From assembly GCA_910585785.1 (NCBI GenBank), contig CAJUEV010000004.1:23808-87807 (forward strand): a stretch of DNA of 64,000 nucleotides, in the 5' to 3' direction. Below, piece after piece: positions 43,391 to 52,226 of this stretch. The notes beneath the pieces are model-generated. The model ran no database searches. It was not told the origin of the DNA and worked only from the letters and a program-made list of their open reading frames with translations. The number at the start of each line of letters is the position of its first letter. Position 1 is the stretch's first letter. A program made the translations under genes and the position numbers. This DNA comes from an uncultured Christensenella sp. (GTDB taxonomy: Bacteria; Bacillota; Clostridia; Christensenellales; Borkfalkiaceae).

Positions 43391-43852
43391 TTAATCGTTG
43401 AATTTTATTGCTTTGTTTATTTTTGCTATCTTATTGCGGGCAAGTTTTATAACTTCTTTACCCGAATTTACCGTAATAGTATTGTCGTCGAACGCTTCAA
43501 GTACGCCTTCGATAAATTTGCTGCCCTTTAAGGGAGCGAAAAGTTTTATTTCAACTTCCTTGTTTAAATTTCTTTCAAAATCGCGCGGCGTTTTAAAGGG
43601 GCGGTCAAGTCCCGGACTTGAAACGTTTAACGTATAAGGTTTGTCAAACGTGGGGTCAAAACCGTCAATAGGTTCCATAATGGCGTTATGGAATTTTTCG
43701 CACGTGTCCAAATCCACGCCCGTTTCCGTTTCTATAAATACCGTAAGCGAAGCGGCTTTGTCGCTCCACTCCACGTCTACGATTTCTATACCCATCGGCG
43801 TTGCGTATTTTTCAAGAAACTCTTGTATTTCGTTTACAGGTTTAATCGTCAT
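43391..43852 (-). CDS. rimP: Ribosome maturation factor RimP
   Basis: A 153-aa protein with both RimP domains: the N-terminal 'EIVDVEW' and 'SLTVFIE' strands, then NVSSPGLDRPF and a C-terminal Sm-like barrel ending KIAKINK. For 30S maturation. ATG 43852 with AGAGAAA is preferred over an in-frame start at 43888, which would lie in the leader hairpin. First gene of the nusA operon. Confidence 0.94.
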   Translation of the reverse strand: MTIKPVNEIQEFLEKYATPMGIEIVDVEWSDKAASLTVFIETETGVDLDTCEKFHNAIMEPIDGFDPTFDKPYTLNVSSPGLDRPFKTPRDFERNLNKEVEIKLFAPLKGSKFIEGVLEAFDDNTITVNSGKEVIKLARNKIAKINKAIKFND

Positions 43853-43861
43853 AATTTCTCT

Positions 43862-43895
43862 AAAAAGATTGAGTGCCCTAACAGGCACTCAATCT
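43862..43895 (-). terminator. Terminator hairpin inside the rimP-nusA leader (probable attenuator)
   Basis: A perfect 12-bp stem (43866-43877/43884-43895, arm AGATTGAGTGCC) with a 6-nt loop, followed on the minus strand by TTTTTA, ends 10 nt before the rimP start codon. It also lies downstream of the operon's promoter (43921-43949), so transcripts must read through it. This resembles NusA-dependent autoregulation. Confidence 0.8.
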
Positions 43896-43920
43896 CAATA
43901 TTACTATTAAGGTCTGTTAC

Positions 43921-43949
43921 ATTTTAACATATACCGCCGTAAATTGCAA
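43921..43949 (-). promoter_or_regulatory. Promoter of the rimP-nusA-infB operon
   Basis: Minus-strand TTGCAA (43949-43944), 17-nt spacer, TAAAAT (43926-43921) with an extended TG. Predicted leader is about 62 nt and contains the terminator hairpin. Confidence 0.7.
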
Positions 43950-43963
43950 GCACAATTTTCACT

Positions 43964-45502
43964 TTATTGCAGTTTTGGCAAAGAATTTTTAATTTTTATA
44001 AGCTCAATAAATATTTTTGCCGTTGCAAGCGCGTCGTCAACCGCCCTGTGGTGGTTGAAAGTTATGTTAAACTTTGCCGCAATAGTATTCAGTTTATAGT
44101 TCGGCAAACCGGTAAGCAATTCCTGCGAAAGCGGAATAGTATCTATCAGTTTTCTGTCGAAAACGTAACCGCATTGCGACCAATAATAATCAACAAATTT
44201 ATAGTCGAAGCCAACCACGTTGTGTCCGACAAGTATACTTCCGTTACAGAATTTAAAAAAATCCGGCATAACGCTTTCTGTTAAAGGCGCGGGAGCAACC
44301 ATTTCTTCCGTAATGCCCGTAAGTTTGATAATTTCATCTGAAAGTTTGCGCTCGGGATTGATAAAGGTTGAAAAATACTCGGTTATTTCGCCGTCTATTA
44401 TTTTGTAGGCGCCTATTTCTATTATTCTGTCCATATTTCCCGAAACGGGCGAACTGTTAAGCCCCGTTGTTTCCAAATCGAAAACTACGAAACTTTTGCC
44501 TTTAAGACATTCGGGAATAATTCTTTGAGTGAAAAAATCCGCCTGCTCGACATCGTAATACGGTTGAGGGAAAACGGTATGATAAAATTGCGGAACGGGC
44601 TTGGACTCGCGTTTTTCCGCAACGAAGTCCTGCGGCATTTTTCCCAAATCGATTGTTTTTGCGGTAAAACGCAAACTGCCTTTAAATTCTTCGTTGGCAC
44701 CCGTGCATACCACACTGTCGCCGACTTTTAAGGCAAGAATTTTTTCCGCAGACTTCTGGCGGAGAAAGTATGTAACCGTACAGGCCGCGGTAGTGTCGTT
44801 TAGCGTAACGGAAAGGTACGTTTTTTCTATTCCCTTTTTGTTTACGTAACTGCGCTCTCTTATGTCGTCAATTATACCGCACACCGTTACTTCTTCCGAG
44901 GGAAAATTCAAGTCCGCCATATAAACCGCGGTATCGCGAATTTTTTCGCCTTCGAGAAACTCGAAATCGCAAATTTTAAACGTGCGCACGGGAGTTTCGT
45001 ACTCAATCTCGTCCCTGTCTTCTTCCGTTTCAATCTCTTCTAAATTTATTTCGGAAGCGACGCACTTGCCGAAAAACTCGCCGCAATAATTCTTTTTAAG
45101 GTATTCGGTAATCCTTACGCACAACCCGTCGTCAACAAAGCTGGGGGCTACCGCTATTGAATAATGAAAACCGTCCTCGCGCTTTTCCACCGTTATATCG
45201 TCGGCTGACAAAGTTGAAAAAACCGCCTTCGACAATACGCCAACGGCGTCGAAAATTTTGCGCTTTACCATATCGCAATCGGGCGTGAGTTTGGTAATTT
45301 CCAACGTGCAATCGAAATACGCGGGAACAAATTTTTTTATTGCTGCCTGCGCTTTTGTTTTGTCCGAAGGAGTAAAAGCGGCGTCAGTGATTATTGCCAC
45401 GATAACCAAACGACGCGCCCTGTAAACTTCGACAGAGCGCAAAATACAATTTTTGAAATTTTCGGAAACGGAACGCAGTTCCGTCAAAACTTCTTGCAAC
45501 AT
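43964..45502 (-). CDS. PolC-like N-terminal/OB/exonuclease protein without polymerase
   Basis: A 512-aa protein at the usual polC position between ispG and rimP. Residues 1-170 resemble the PolC N-terminal domains; an OB-fold follows (about 200-290: VTVCGIIDDIRERSY... GSLRFTAKTIDLG). A DEDDh 3'-5' exonuclease makes up the rest, with VFDLETTG near 340, GHNVVGFDYKF and HHRAVDDALATA, all catalytic residues kept. Full PolC is about 1,430 aa with PHP and polymerase parts; both are absent, and the protein stops right behind the exonuclease. Possible roles are a detached proofreading subunit or another exonuclease. Start ATG; downstream only the nusA promoter. Confidence 0.8.
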   Translation of the reverse strand: MLQEVLTELRSVSENFKNCILRSVEVYRARRLVIVAIITDAAFTPSDKTKAQAAIKKFVPAYFDCTLEITKLTPDCDMVKRKIFDAVGVLSKAVFSTLSADDITVEKREDGFHYSIAVAPSFVDDGLCVRITEYLKKNYCGEFFGKCVASEINLEEIETEEDRDEIEYETPVRTFKICDFEFLEGEKIRDTAVYMADLNFPSEEVTVCGIIDDIRERSYVNKKGIEKTYLSVTLNDTTAACTVTYFLRQKSAEKILALKVGDSVVCTGANEEFKGSLRFTAKTIDLGKMPQDFVAEKRESKPVPQFYHTVFPQPYYDVEQADFFTQRIIPECLKGKSFVVFDLETTGLNSSPVSGNMDRIIEIGAYKIIDGEITEYFSTFINPERKLSDEIIKLTGITEEMVAPAPLTESVMPDFFKFCNGSILVGHNVVGFDYKFVDYYWSQCGYVFDRKLIDTIPLSQELLTGLPNYKLNTIAAKFNITFNHHRAVDDALATAKIFIELIKIKNSLPKLQ

Positions 45503-45556
45503 ACCTTTACTTTAAATTTCGCATTGCGCAAAAAAAACGCAAAACGTAAGTTGTTT

Positions 45557-46615
45557 TTACTGTTTTTCCGCCAACAACGCGTCGATTTCTTCAAAAAATC
45601 TTTTTTCGGCGCAGTCTGCGGGAATTTTTTCGGTTATTTCACCGTTTTTGAAAATTACGCAATAGTCGCTTGCGCCGGCTATGCCCAAATCGCAATCCTT
45701 CGCCTCTCCCGGTCCGTTTACAACGCAACCCATCACGGCGATTTTTAACGGTTTTGAAAAATTTTCAACGTAGGCGGAAACTTTTTTAGCCAACTCCATA
45801 GAGTTCCAAAGGCACCGCCCGCAAGTCGGGCAGGAAACTACGTCGACATAGTTTTTGTCAAGTTCCAGCGCGCGTAAAAGCCTTTTTGCGGCATAAATTT
45901 CCTTTACGGGGTCGTCGGTGACGGAAACGCGCAACGTATCGCCTATTCCTTCAAGAAGCAAAGCACCCAACGCGGCGGACGACTTTACCACCGCCATCGC
46001 CTCCGTTCCCGCTTCGGTTACGCCGATATGCAAGGGATAGTCAGTTTTTTGCGAAAGCAGTTTATACGCCTTTACCGTAAGCGGCGCGCTTGAAGCCTTT
46101 ACCGAAACAACGATATCGTTTACGCCGTATTTTTCAAGCGAGGCAACGCTTTTAAGCGCGCTTTCTACAAGCGAACGCTCGTTTTTGCCGTACTTTTCAA
46201 GAAATTCTTTTTCAACGCTGCCTGTGTTTGCGCCCACTCTGACGGGAATTTTATGTGCCTTCAAGCAGTCGGCTACAAGACGGATTTTGTCCTCCCCGCC
46301 TATATTTCCGGGATTTATACGTATTTTATCGGCGCCGTTTTCAACGGATAAAACCGCAAGTTTGGCGGAAAAATGAATATCCGCAACAATAGGTATTTTT
46401 ATGCCTGCGCGTATTTTGCCAATTGAAAGCGCGTCGTCCTCGTCAAGTACGGAAACGCGGATAATTTCGCAGCCCGCTTGTTCAAGCCCGCGAATCTGCG
46501 CTATCGTTTTTTCCGTTTCGGAAGTTTTTACGGTGCACATCGACTGTATTTTTACGCTTTCGCCGCCGCCGACATAAACTCCGCCTATACTGACTTTTTG
46601 GGTTAATTTACTCAT
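45557..46615 (-). CDS. ispG: 4-hydroxy-3-methylbut-2-enyl diphosphate synthase
   Basis: A 352-aa GcpE: TIM-barrel domain (1-245) with VADIHF and RINPGNIG, and the [4Fe-4S] cysteines in SCPTCGRC and MGCVVNGPGE. Penultimate step of the MEP isoprenoid pathway. It overlaps nrdR by one base. The ispG-polC locus order is common in Clostridia. Confidence 0.96.
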   Translation of the reverse strand: MSKLTQKVSIGGVYVGGGESVKIQSMCTVKTSETEKTIAQIRGLEQAGCEIIRVSVLDEDDALSIGKIRAGIKIPIVADIHFSAKLAVLSVENGADKIRINPGNIGGEDKIRLVADCLKAHKIPVRVGANTGSVEKEFLEKYGKNERSLVESALKSVASLEKYGVNDIVVSVKASSAPLTVKAYKLLSQKTDYPLHIGVTEAGTEAMAVVKSSAALGALLLEGIGDTLRVSVTDDPVKEIYAAKRLLRALELDKNYVDVVSCPTCGRCLWNSMELAKKVSAYVENFSKPLKIAVMGCVVNGPGEAKDCDLGIAGASDYCVIFKNGEITEKIPADCAEKRFFEEIDALLAEKQ

Positions 46616-47076
46616 TACGGTTTTTTGTTGTCTATAAGTTTTTGCAGCTCCTGCATAAAACTTTCTATATCCTTGAACGAACGGTAAACGCTGGCATAGC
46701 GAACGTAAGCGACCTCGTCGTACTTTTTAAGTTCGTCCATAACCATTTCGCCTATGAGTTTGGAAGAAACTTCCTGCTCCATAGAGTTGTAAATCTTTTT
46801 TGCGACTACCGAAACCATTTCGTCTATCGCGCTCATAGAAACGGGGCGTTTTTCACAGGCTTTGATAATTCCGTTTTTCACCTTCTGCGCGTCGAAAGCC
46901 TGCCTGAGCCCGCTTGACTTGACAACAAGCACGGGAGTGTCTTCAATAGTTTCGTAAGTGGTAAACCTTCTGCCGCAGTTGGTACACTCGCGCCTGCGGC
47001 GAATGGTCCTTCCTTCTTCCGCCGAACGGCTGTCGATAACCTTACTGTCCTCGCAACCGCAATATAAACATTTCAT
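46615..47076 (-). CDS. nrdR: Transcriptional repressor NrdR
   Basis: A 153-aa regulator of ribonucleotide reductase genes: zinc ribbon CLYCGC...CTNCGRRF (first 35 residues) and an ATP-cone (45-135). 39 nt after purL, one-base overlap with ispG. No NrdR box or nrd gene is visible in the window. Confidence 0.95.
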   Translation of the reverse strand: MKCLYCGCEDSKVIDSRSAEEGRTIRRRRECTNCGRRFTTYETIEDTPVLVVKSSGLRQAFDAQKVKNGIIKACEKRPVSMSAIDEMVSVVAKKIYNSMEQEVSSKLIGEMVMDELKKYDEVAYVRYASVYRSFKDIESFMQELQKLIDNKKP

Positions 47077-47115
47077 TTATAGGTTTGCTTCCTTAAAATT
47101 TATATTTTTCTTTAA

Positions 47116-50100
47116 TTATTTAAAGTATTTTACGCCGCTTTCGAATATGCGCATATCGAAGGAACCGCTGAAATTTTTATACAAATTCATTCCTATTCTT
47201 TCGCTATGCCCCATTTTGCCGAAAACTCTGCCGTCGGGGGAGGTTATTCCCTCTATCGCCCAGGTGCTGCCGTTGGGATTGAATGGGCTTTCCATAGTGG
47301 GCGCGCCATTCAAATCGACGTATTGCGTGGCGATTTGTCCGCGTTTTTTCATAAGCGCGAGTTCTTCTTCGGGAGCGACTATTTTACCCTCTCCGTGAGA
47401 AACGGGGACGGAATACACTTCTCCCACTTTGCAAGCGGACAGCCAAGGGCTTATTACGGAAGAAACGCGTATGTTTGCCATTGTGGAAACGTGGCGCGAA
47501 ATATTGTTGTAAGTAAGCGTGGGCGAAGTTTCGGTAAGCGGGCGTATTCTGCCGTAAGGTACAAGTCCGAGTTTTATAAGCGCCTGAAAACCGTTGCATA
47601 TACCCAAAGCAAGTCCGTCGCGCACCCTCAAAAACTCCATAATTCGTTCAGAAATCGCGGGGTTGTTGAACGTTGTCGCAATAAATTTGCCCGAACCGTC
47701 CGGCTCGTCGCCGCCGGAAAATCCGCCGGGGAAGGCGATTATGTTTGCGCGGTCTATCGCGCCGATTATCGCCTGCACGCTTTCTTCAATGTCCTTGGGC
47801 GTTCTGTTTTTTATAACAAGAATTTCCGTTTCGGCGCCTGCGCGGCGGAAAGCCCTTTCGGTGTCAAGTTCGCAGTTAGTGCCGGGGAACGCGGGTATAA
47901 ATACTCGCGGTTTTGCGGTTTTTACAGATATATTAGTGTATTTAAGCCTTATCGGGCAATCGCAATCGGGTGTTTTACCTTCCGCAAGAGCGGTTGAAGG
48001 GAATACGCTTTCCAATTTTCCCGTATAGGCGCTTAATGCGGCTCCGCTTTCTACCTTTTGACCGTCAAGGGTAAAGTCTTTTTCGGTTACCGTTCCCAAA
48101 ACTACGTAATCAAGTCCTTCCAGAACGTCCTCGTCGGAAACAGAAACTATTATACTGCCGTAATTTTCTTTAAACAATTCGCCGTAACCGCACTCGAAGG
48201 CAAAGCCAAGCCCGTTGCCAAAGCAGGATTTAGCCACCGCTGCTGCCGCGCCGCCATTTTCAACGACGGTTGCAAAATCGATTTGCCCCGCGGATATACC
48301 CGAGTTAACGGCAGAATACAGCGTTTTAAGATATTCAAAATCGGGAATCTGATTTTCGTCTTTTTTGATGTTTAAAAGATAAAGTTTTGCTCCCGCGGAA
48401 GAAAGAACGTTTGTTATCAGCGCGGAAGCCTTTGCAGGCGCCAATGCAAACGAAATCAACGTAGGCGGAACGTCAATATCTTCGAAAGACCCGCTCATAG
48501 AGTCTTTTCCGCCAATCGCAGCCAAACCGATATTGATTTGCGCATATAGCGCGCCCAAAAGCGCGGCAAGAGGCACGCCCCAACGCTTTTTATCGTCGCG
48601 AAGGCGCATAAAGAATTCTTGCAAAGTCAGTCTTATATCTTCGGCTTTTGCACCTGCCGCCACCGCCTTTGAAACGGAAGCGACAATCGAATATATAGCG
48701 CCCGTAAAAGGCGAGGACGACATAAGTTCGGGGTTATAACCGTATGCGGAAACGGTGCAATCGTCCGTTTCGCCGCCCGTAAGTTTTGCAGCCATTGCAA
48801 TTACGGGAGTCAACTGATATTTGCCTCCGAATGGCATATATACGGACTTTGCTCCTATTGTAGAGTCAAACATTTCCGCAAGTCCCTTTTTGGAACATAC
48901 GTTAAGCGATGACAAAACGGAAATCAATTTTTCGTTAAAGGAATCCGCGGCTTCCGGCTCGTTGAAAAACTCTGTTACGGTTTCGTTTATTTCTGCGTCC
49001 GTCCTCTGTTTTACGCCGTTTGTGTCAAGAAAAGCGCGAGCTATATCCACTATCGTTTTTCCGCGGTGGAACATTCTGATTCTGCCGTGGTCCATAACGA
49101 AAGCAACGGGCGTTGCGGAAAGATTTTCTTCCGCGGCAAGGTCTATAAATTCGCGAGCGTCTTCCGGCTTTATTACAACCGCCATACGCTCCTGCGATTC
49201 GGAAATGGCAAGTTCGGTGCCGTTAAGTCCCTGATATTTTTTAGGCACCCTGTCAAGAAAAATATCCAGTCCGTCGGCAAGTTCGCCTATCGCCACGGAA
49301 ACGCCGCCCGCGCCGAAGTCGTTACATTTTTTAATCATTCCCGTAGCGCGGGGATTAAGGAAAAGTCTTTGCAGTTTTCTTTCAGTAAGCGCGTTACCCT
49401 TCTGCACTTCCGCGCCGCAGGTCTGCACCGACTTTACGTCGTGCGCTTTGGAAGAACCGGTTGCGCCGCCGCAGCCGTCCCTGCCCGTTTCGCCGCCAAG
49501 CAACAAAATTACGTCGCCCTTTTCGGGTTTTTCGCGGTAAATCATATCCGATTTGGCGCCGCCGACTACAAAACCCGTTTCAAGGCGCTTTGCCTTATAA
49601 CCGGGGTGATAAACTTCGTCAACCTGTCCGGTTGCAAGCCCTATCTGATTGCCGTAAGAGGAAAATCCTGCCGCGGCGGTTTTTGTAATTACCCTTTGGG
49701 GAAGTTTGCCTTCAATGGTATTTTCCAGAGGTTCGGTAGGGTCTGCCGCGCCCGTAACGCGCATAGACTGCAAAACGTAAGTCCTTCCCGACAAAGGGTC
49801 GCGTATGGCACCGCCAAGACAGGTTGCGGCGCCGCCGAACGGCTCTATCTCCGTAGGGTGGTTGTGCGTTTCGTTTTTGAACATTACGGTATATTTTTGG
49901 TTTATTCCGTCAAGCGTGGCGTCTATTTTTATGGAACACGCGTTTATTTCGTCCGACTCGTCCAAGTTGTCGAGTTTTCCGTCTTTTTTAAGTTTTTTTG
50001 CGCCGATTGTGGCAACGTCCATAAGGCAAGGATATTTGTCCTCGCGCCCTTCGTACATTTCCGCAAATAAATCTTTATAAAGTTGCAACGCCTTTTCAAC

Positions 50101-50823
50101 GTGCGCGTTGTCGCCGTTTACCGAAATATTTTGAAGTTCGGTTGAAAAAGTGGTATGGCGGCAATGGTCGGACCAATACGTGTCGATAACGCGTATTTCC
50201 GTTTCGGTGGGGTTGCGCTTTTCCTTTTTGAAGTAATCGCGCACGAAAGCAAGGTCTTCAACGGACATTGCCAGCCCCATTTTGGTGTGATAATTTTTGA
50301 CGTCCTTATCCGTGAATTTTATAAAGCCGTCCACGTCCTTCACTTCTTCCGCAACGTCCGCCGCACGCAAAAGCGTTTCGGGCTTGTCAAGCGAAACTTC
50401 CTCGCTTTCAACGGGATTTATAAGGTGCTTTTTTATGCGCGACAACTGCTCGTCAGTAACACCCGAAATAGCGTAAACGGTAGCGCATTTGATGAGAGGG
50501 CGCTCTTTCTGCGTAAGAAGCTGCACGCATTGCGCGGCGCTGTCCGCGCGCTGGTCGTATTGCCCCGTAAGATAAGCCGCGGCAAAAACTTTATATCCGC
50601 TTTCCGCTTCAAACATTTCAAAATATACGTCGTCTACGGGAGTCTCGGAAAACACGCAGGGAACGGCGGCTTTAAACTCGTCTTCCGACAATCCTTCCAC
50701 GTCGTACCTTATAAGGCTGCGTACGTCGTCCGCTTCCGTTTTAAGAAGGTTGCGGATTTCTTCCTTAATTTTTTTTGCCTGTAAATTGTCTTTCTTTTCA
50801 ACAAAAATTCTGTAAATATTCAT
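47116..50823 (-). CDS. purL: Phosphoribosylformylglycinamidine synthase, single-chain form
   Basis: A 1235-aa fused enzyme: N-terminal PurS-like part, two AIR-synthase-like modules (NHPTEIEPFGG and GATGSSKAHD for ATP/FGAR), and a class I glutaminase at the C-terminus (ALGICNGFQ nucleophile, HGEGK). It converts FGAR, ATP and Gln to FGAM. The large one-chain form is found in E. coli and in many Clostridia; B. subtilis splits it into PurL, Q and S. The last purine gene before nrdR. Confidence 0.96.
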   Translation of the reverse strand: MNIYRIFVEKKDNLQAKKIKEEIRNLLKTEADDVRSLIRYDVEGLSEDEFKAAVPCVFSETPVDDVYFEMFEAESGYKVFAAAYLTGQYDQRADSAAQCVQLLTQKERPLIKCATVYAISGVTDEQLSRIKKHLINPVESEEVSLDKPETLLRAADVAEEVKDVDGFIKFTDKDVKNYHTKMGLAMSVEDLAFVRDYFKKEKRNPTETEIRVIDTYWSDHCRHTTFSTELQNISVNGDNAHVEKALQLYKDLFAEMYEGREDKYPCLMDVATIGAKKLKKDGKLDNLDESDEINACSIKIDATLDGINQKYTVMFKNETHNHPTEIEPFGGAATCLGGAIRDPLSGRTYVLQSMRVTGAADPTEPLENTIEGKLPQRVITKTAAAGFSSYGNQIGLATGQVDEVYHPGYKAKRLETGFVVGGAKSDMIYREKPEKGDVILLLGGETGRDGCGGATGSSKAHDVKSVQTCGAEVQKGNALTERKLQRLFLNPRATGMIKKCNDFGAGGVSVAIGELADGLDIFLDRVPKKYQGLNGTELAISESQERMAVVIKPEDAREFIDLAAEENLSATPVAFVMDHGRIRMFHRGKTIVDIARAFLDTNGVKQRTDAEINETVTEFFNEPEAADSFNEKLISVLSSLNVCSKKGLAEMFDSTIGAKSVYMPFGGKYQLTPVIAMAAKLTGGETDDCTVSAYGYNPELMSSSPFTGAIYSIVASVSKAVAAGAKAEDIRLTLQEFFMRLRDDKKRWGVPLAALLGALYAQINIGLAAIGGKDSMSGSFEDIDVPPTLISFALAPAKASALITNVLSSAGAKLYLLNIKKDENQIPDFEYLKTLYSAVNSGISAGQIDFATVVENGGAAAAVAKSCFGNGLGFAFECGYGELFKENYGSIIVSVSDEDVLEGLDYVVLGTVTEKDFTLDGQKVESGAALSAYTGKLESVFPSTALAEGKTPDCDCPIRLKYTNISVKTAKPRVFIPAFPGTNCELDTERAFRRAGAETEILVIKNRTPKDIEESVQAIIGAIDRANIIAFPGGFSGGDEPDGSGKFIATTFNNPAISERIMEFLRVRDGLALGICNGFQALIKLGLVPYGRIRPLTETSPTLTYNNISRHVSTMANIRVSSVISPWLSACKVGEVYSVPVSHGEGKIVAPEEELALMKKRGQIATQYVDLNGAPTMESPFNPNGSTWAIEGITSPDGRVFGKMGHSERIGMNLYKNFSGSFDMRIFESGVKYFK

Positions 50824-50877
50824 AACCTTTACCTTTGCGCTGTATTTTACGGTTTATATATGAAAATCGGATTTGTT

Positions 50878-52158
50878 TCAGCCCTGTCTGTATTTCAAGC
50901 CTATGTCCTTGCGGTACTGCATTCCTTCCCAGCTGATATTTTCAACGGCTTTATATGCTTTTTTGCGCGCCTGTTCAACAGTTTCGCCCTTTGCAACAAC
51001 GCCCAAAACTCTGCCGCCGCCTGTTACAAGTTTGCCGTCTTTAATAGCCGTACCCGCGTGCACCAAAACGGCGTCGCCTACGTCGCCTATATTTATTTGC
51101 TTACCCTTTGCATATCCGAGAGGATAGCCGCCGCTTGCAAGCACAACGCAAACGCAGGCGCCGTCCTCCCATTCTATTTTCACGTCCGCAAGCCTTCCGT
51201 CCGTAACCGCCTCGAAAATATCAAGTAAGTCAGTCTTTAACATAGGCAAAATTACCTGCGTTTCAGGGTCGCCGAAACGTGAATTGTATTCGACTACTTT
51301 CATACCCTTATCGGTACGCATAAGTCCGAAATAAAGGCAACCTTTAAAAGTCCTTCCCTCGGCGTTCATAGCGTTGACGGTGGGGAGCATAATTTTTTCG
51401 TAAACTTCCTTTTCAAGTTCATCCGTCCAGAACGGACAAGGCGAAAACGTACCCATACCGCCCGTGTTAAGCCCTTTGTCGCCGTCGTACACGCGCTTAT
51501 GGTCGCAGGACGTTATCATAGGAACGATAGTTTTGCCGTCCGTGAAAGCAAGCACCGAAACTTCTTCGCCGGGTGTATACTTTAAACCTTTAAGGCACTC
51601 CTCAATTACCACGACGTTGCCCGCCGCACCGAAGGCTTTATCCAGCATAATTTCTTTAAGCCCTTCTTCCGCCTGCTTCAAGTCCTCGCATATAAGCACG
51701 CCTTTGCCCAAAGCCAGCCCGTCCGCCTTTAAAACTATCGGAGCGCCTTTTGCACGGACGTACGTCAAGGCCTTCTCATAGTCGCTGAAAATTTCAGACT
51801 CGGCAGTGGGTATATTATACTTTTTCATAAGATTTTTAGAAAAAGCCTTGCTTGCCTCTATTATCGCCGCATTTTTATTGGGTCCGAAACAACGCTTTCC
51901 CATTGCTTCAAGTTCGTCCACAAGCCCAAGCGCAAGCGGGTCGTCCGGCGCAACTACAATATAGTCGATTTCGGGATGCTCGCCGACGTATTTTTTTACC
52001 GCCGCGATATTCATATAATCAACGTTTACGTTTTCGGCAATCTGCGCAGTGCCTGCGTTGCCTTTCATACAATATAGTTTTTCTACGCGTTTGCTTTTTT
52101 TGAGGGCGAGGAGAATTGCGTGTTCTCTCCCCCCGTTACCTATGACGAGTACGTTCAT
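50878..52158 (-). CDS. purD: Phosphoribosylamine-glycine ligase
   Basis: A 426-aa ATP-grasp enzyme: GNGGREHA start, PIVLKADGLALGKGV ATP-binding loop, EYNSRFGDPETQ metal site, C-terminal domain with TGGGRVLGVV. Makes GAR from PRA and glycine. 54 nt before purL. Confidence 0.96.
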   Translation of the reverse strand: MNVLVIGNGGREHAILLALKKSKRVEKLYCMKGNAGTAQIAENVNVDYMNIAAVKKYVGEHPEIDYIVVAPDDPLALGLVDELEAMGKRCFGPNKNAAIIEASKAFSKNLMKKYNIPTAESEIFSDYEKALTYVRAKGAPIVLKADGLALGKGVLICEDLKQAEEGLKEIMLDKAFGAAGNVVVIEECLKGLKYTPGEEVSVLAFTDGKTIVPMITSCDHKRVYDGDKGLNTGGMGTFSPCPFWTDELEKEVYEKIMLPTVNAMNAEGRTFKGCLYFGLMRTDKGMKVVEYNSRFGDPETQVILPMLKTDLLDIFEAVTDGRLADVKIEWEDGACVCVVLASGGYPLGYAKGKQINIGDVGDAVLVHAGTAIKDGKLVTGGGRVLGVVAKGETVEQARKKAYKAVENISWEGMQYRKDIGLKYRQG

Positions 52159-52226
52159 AAATTTATCCTGAAAATGTGTTTAATCGTGATATATGTCGGG
52201 GGCAACGGTAAATTTAACCGCTTAAA

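Noticed and set aside
49066..50070. Long open frames antisense to purL and other pur genes
   Set aside because: They mirror the codon pattern of strongly coding genes and show no domain or ribosome site.
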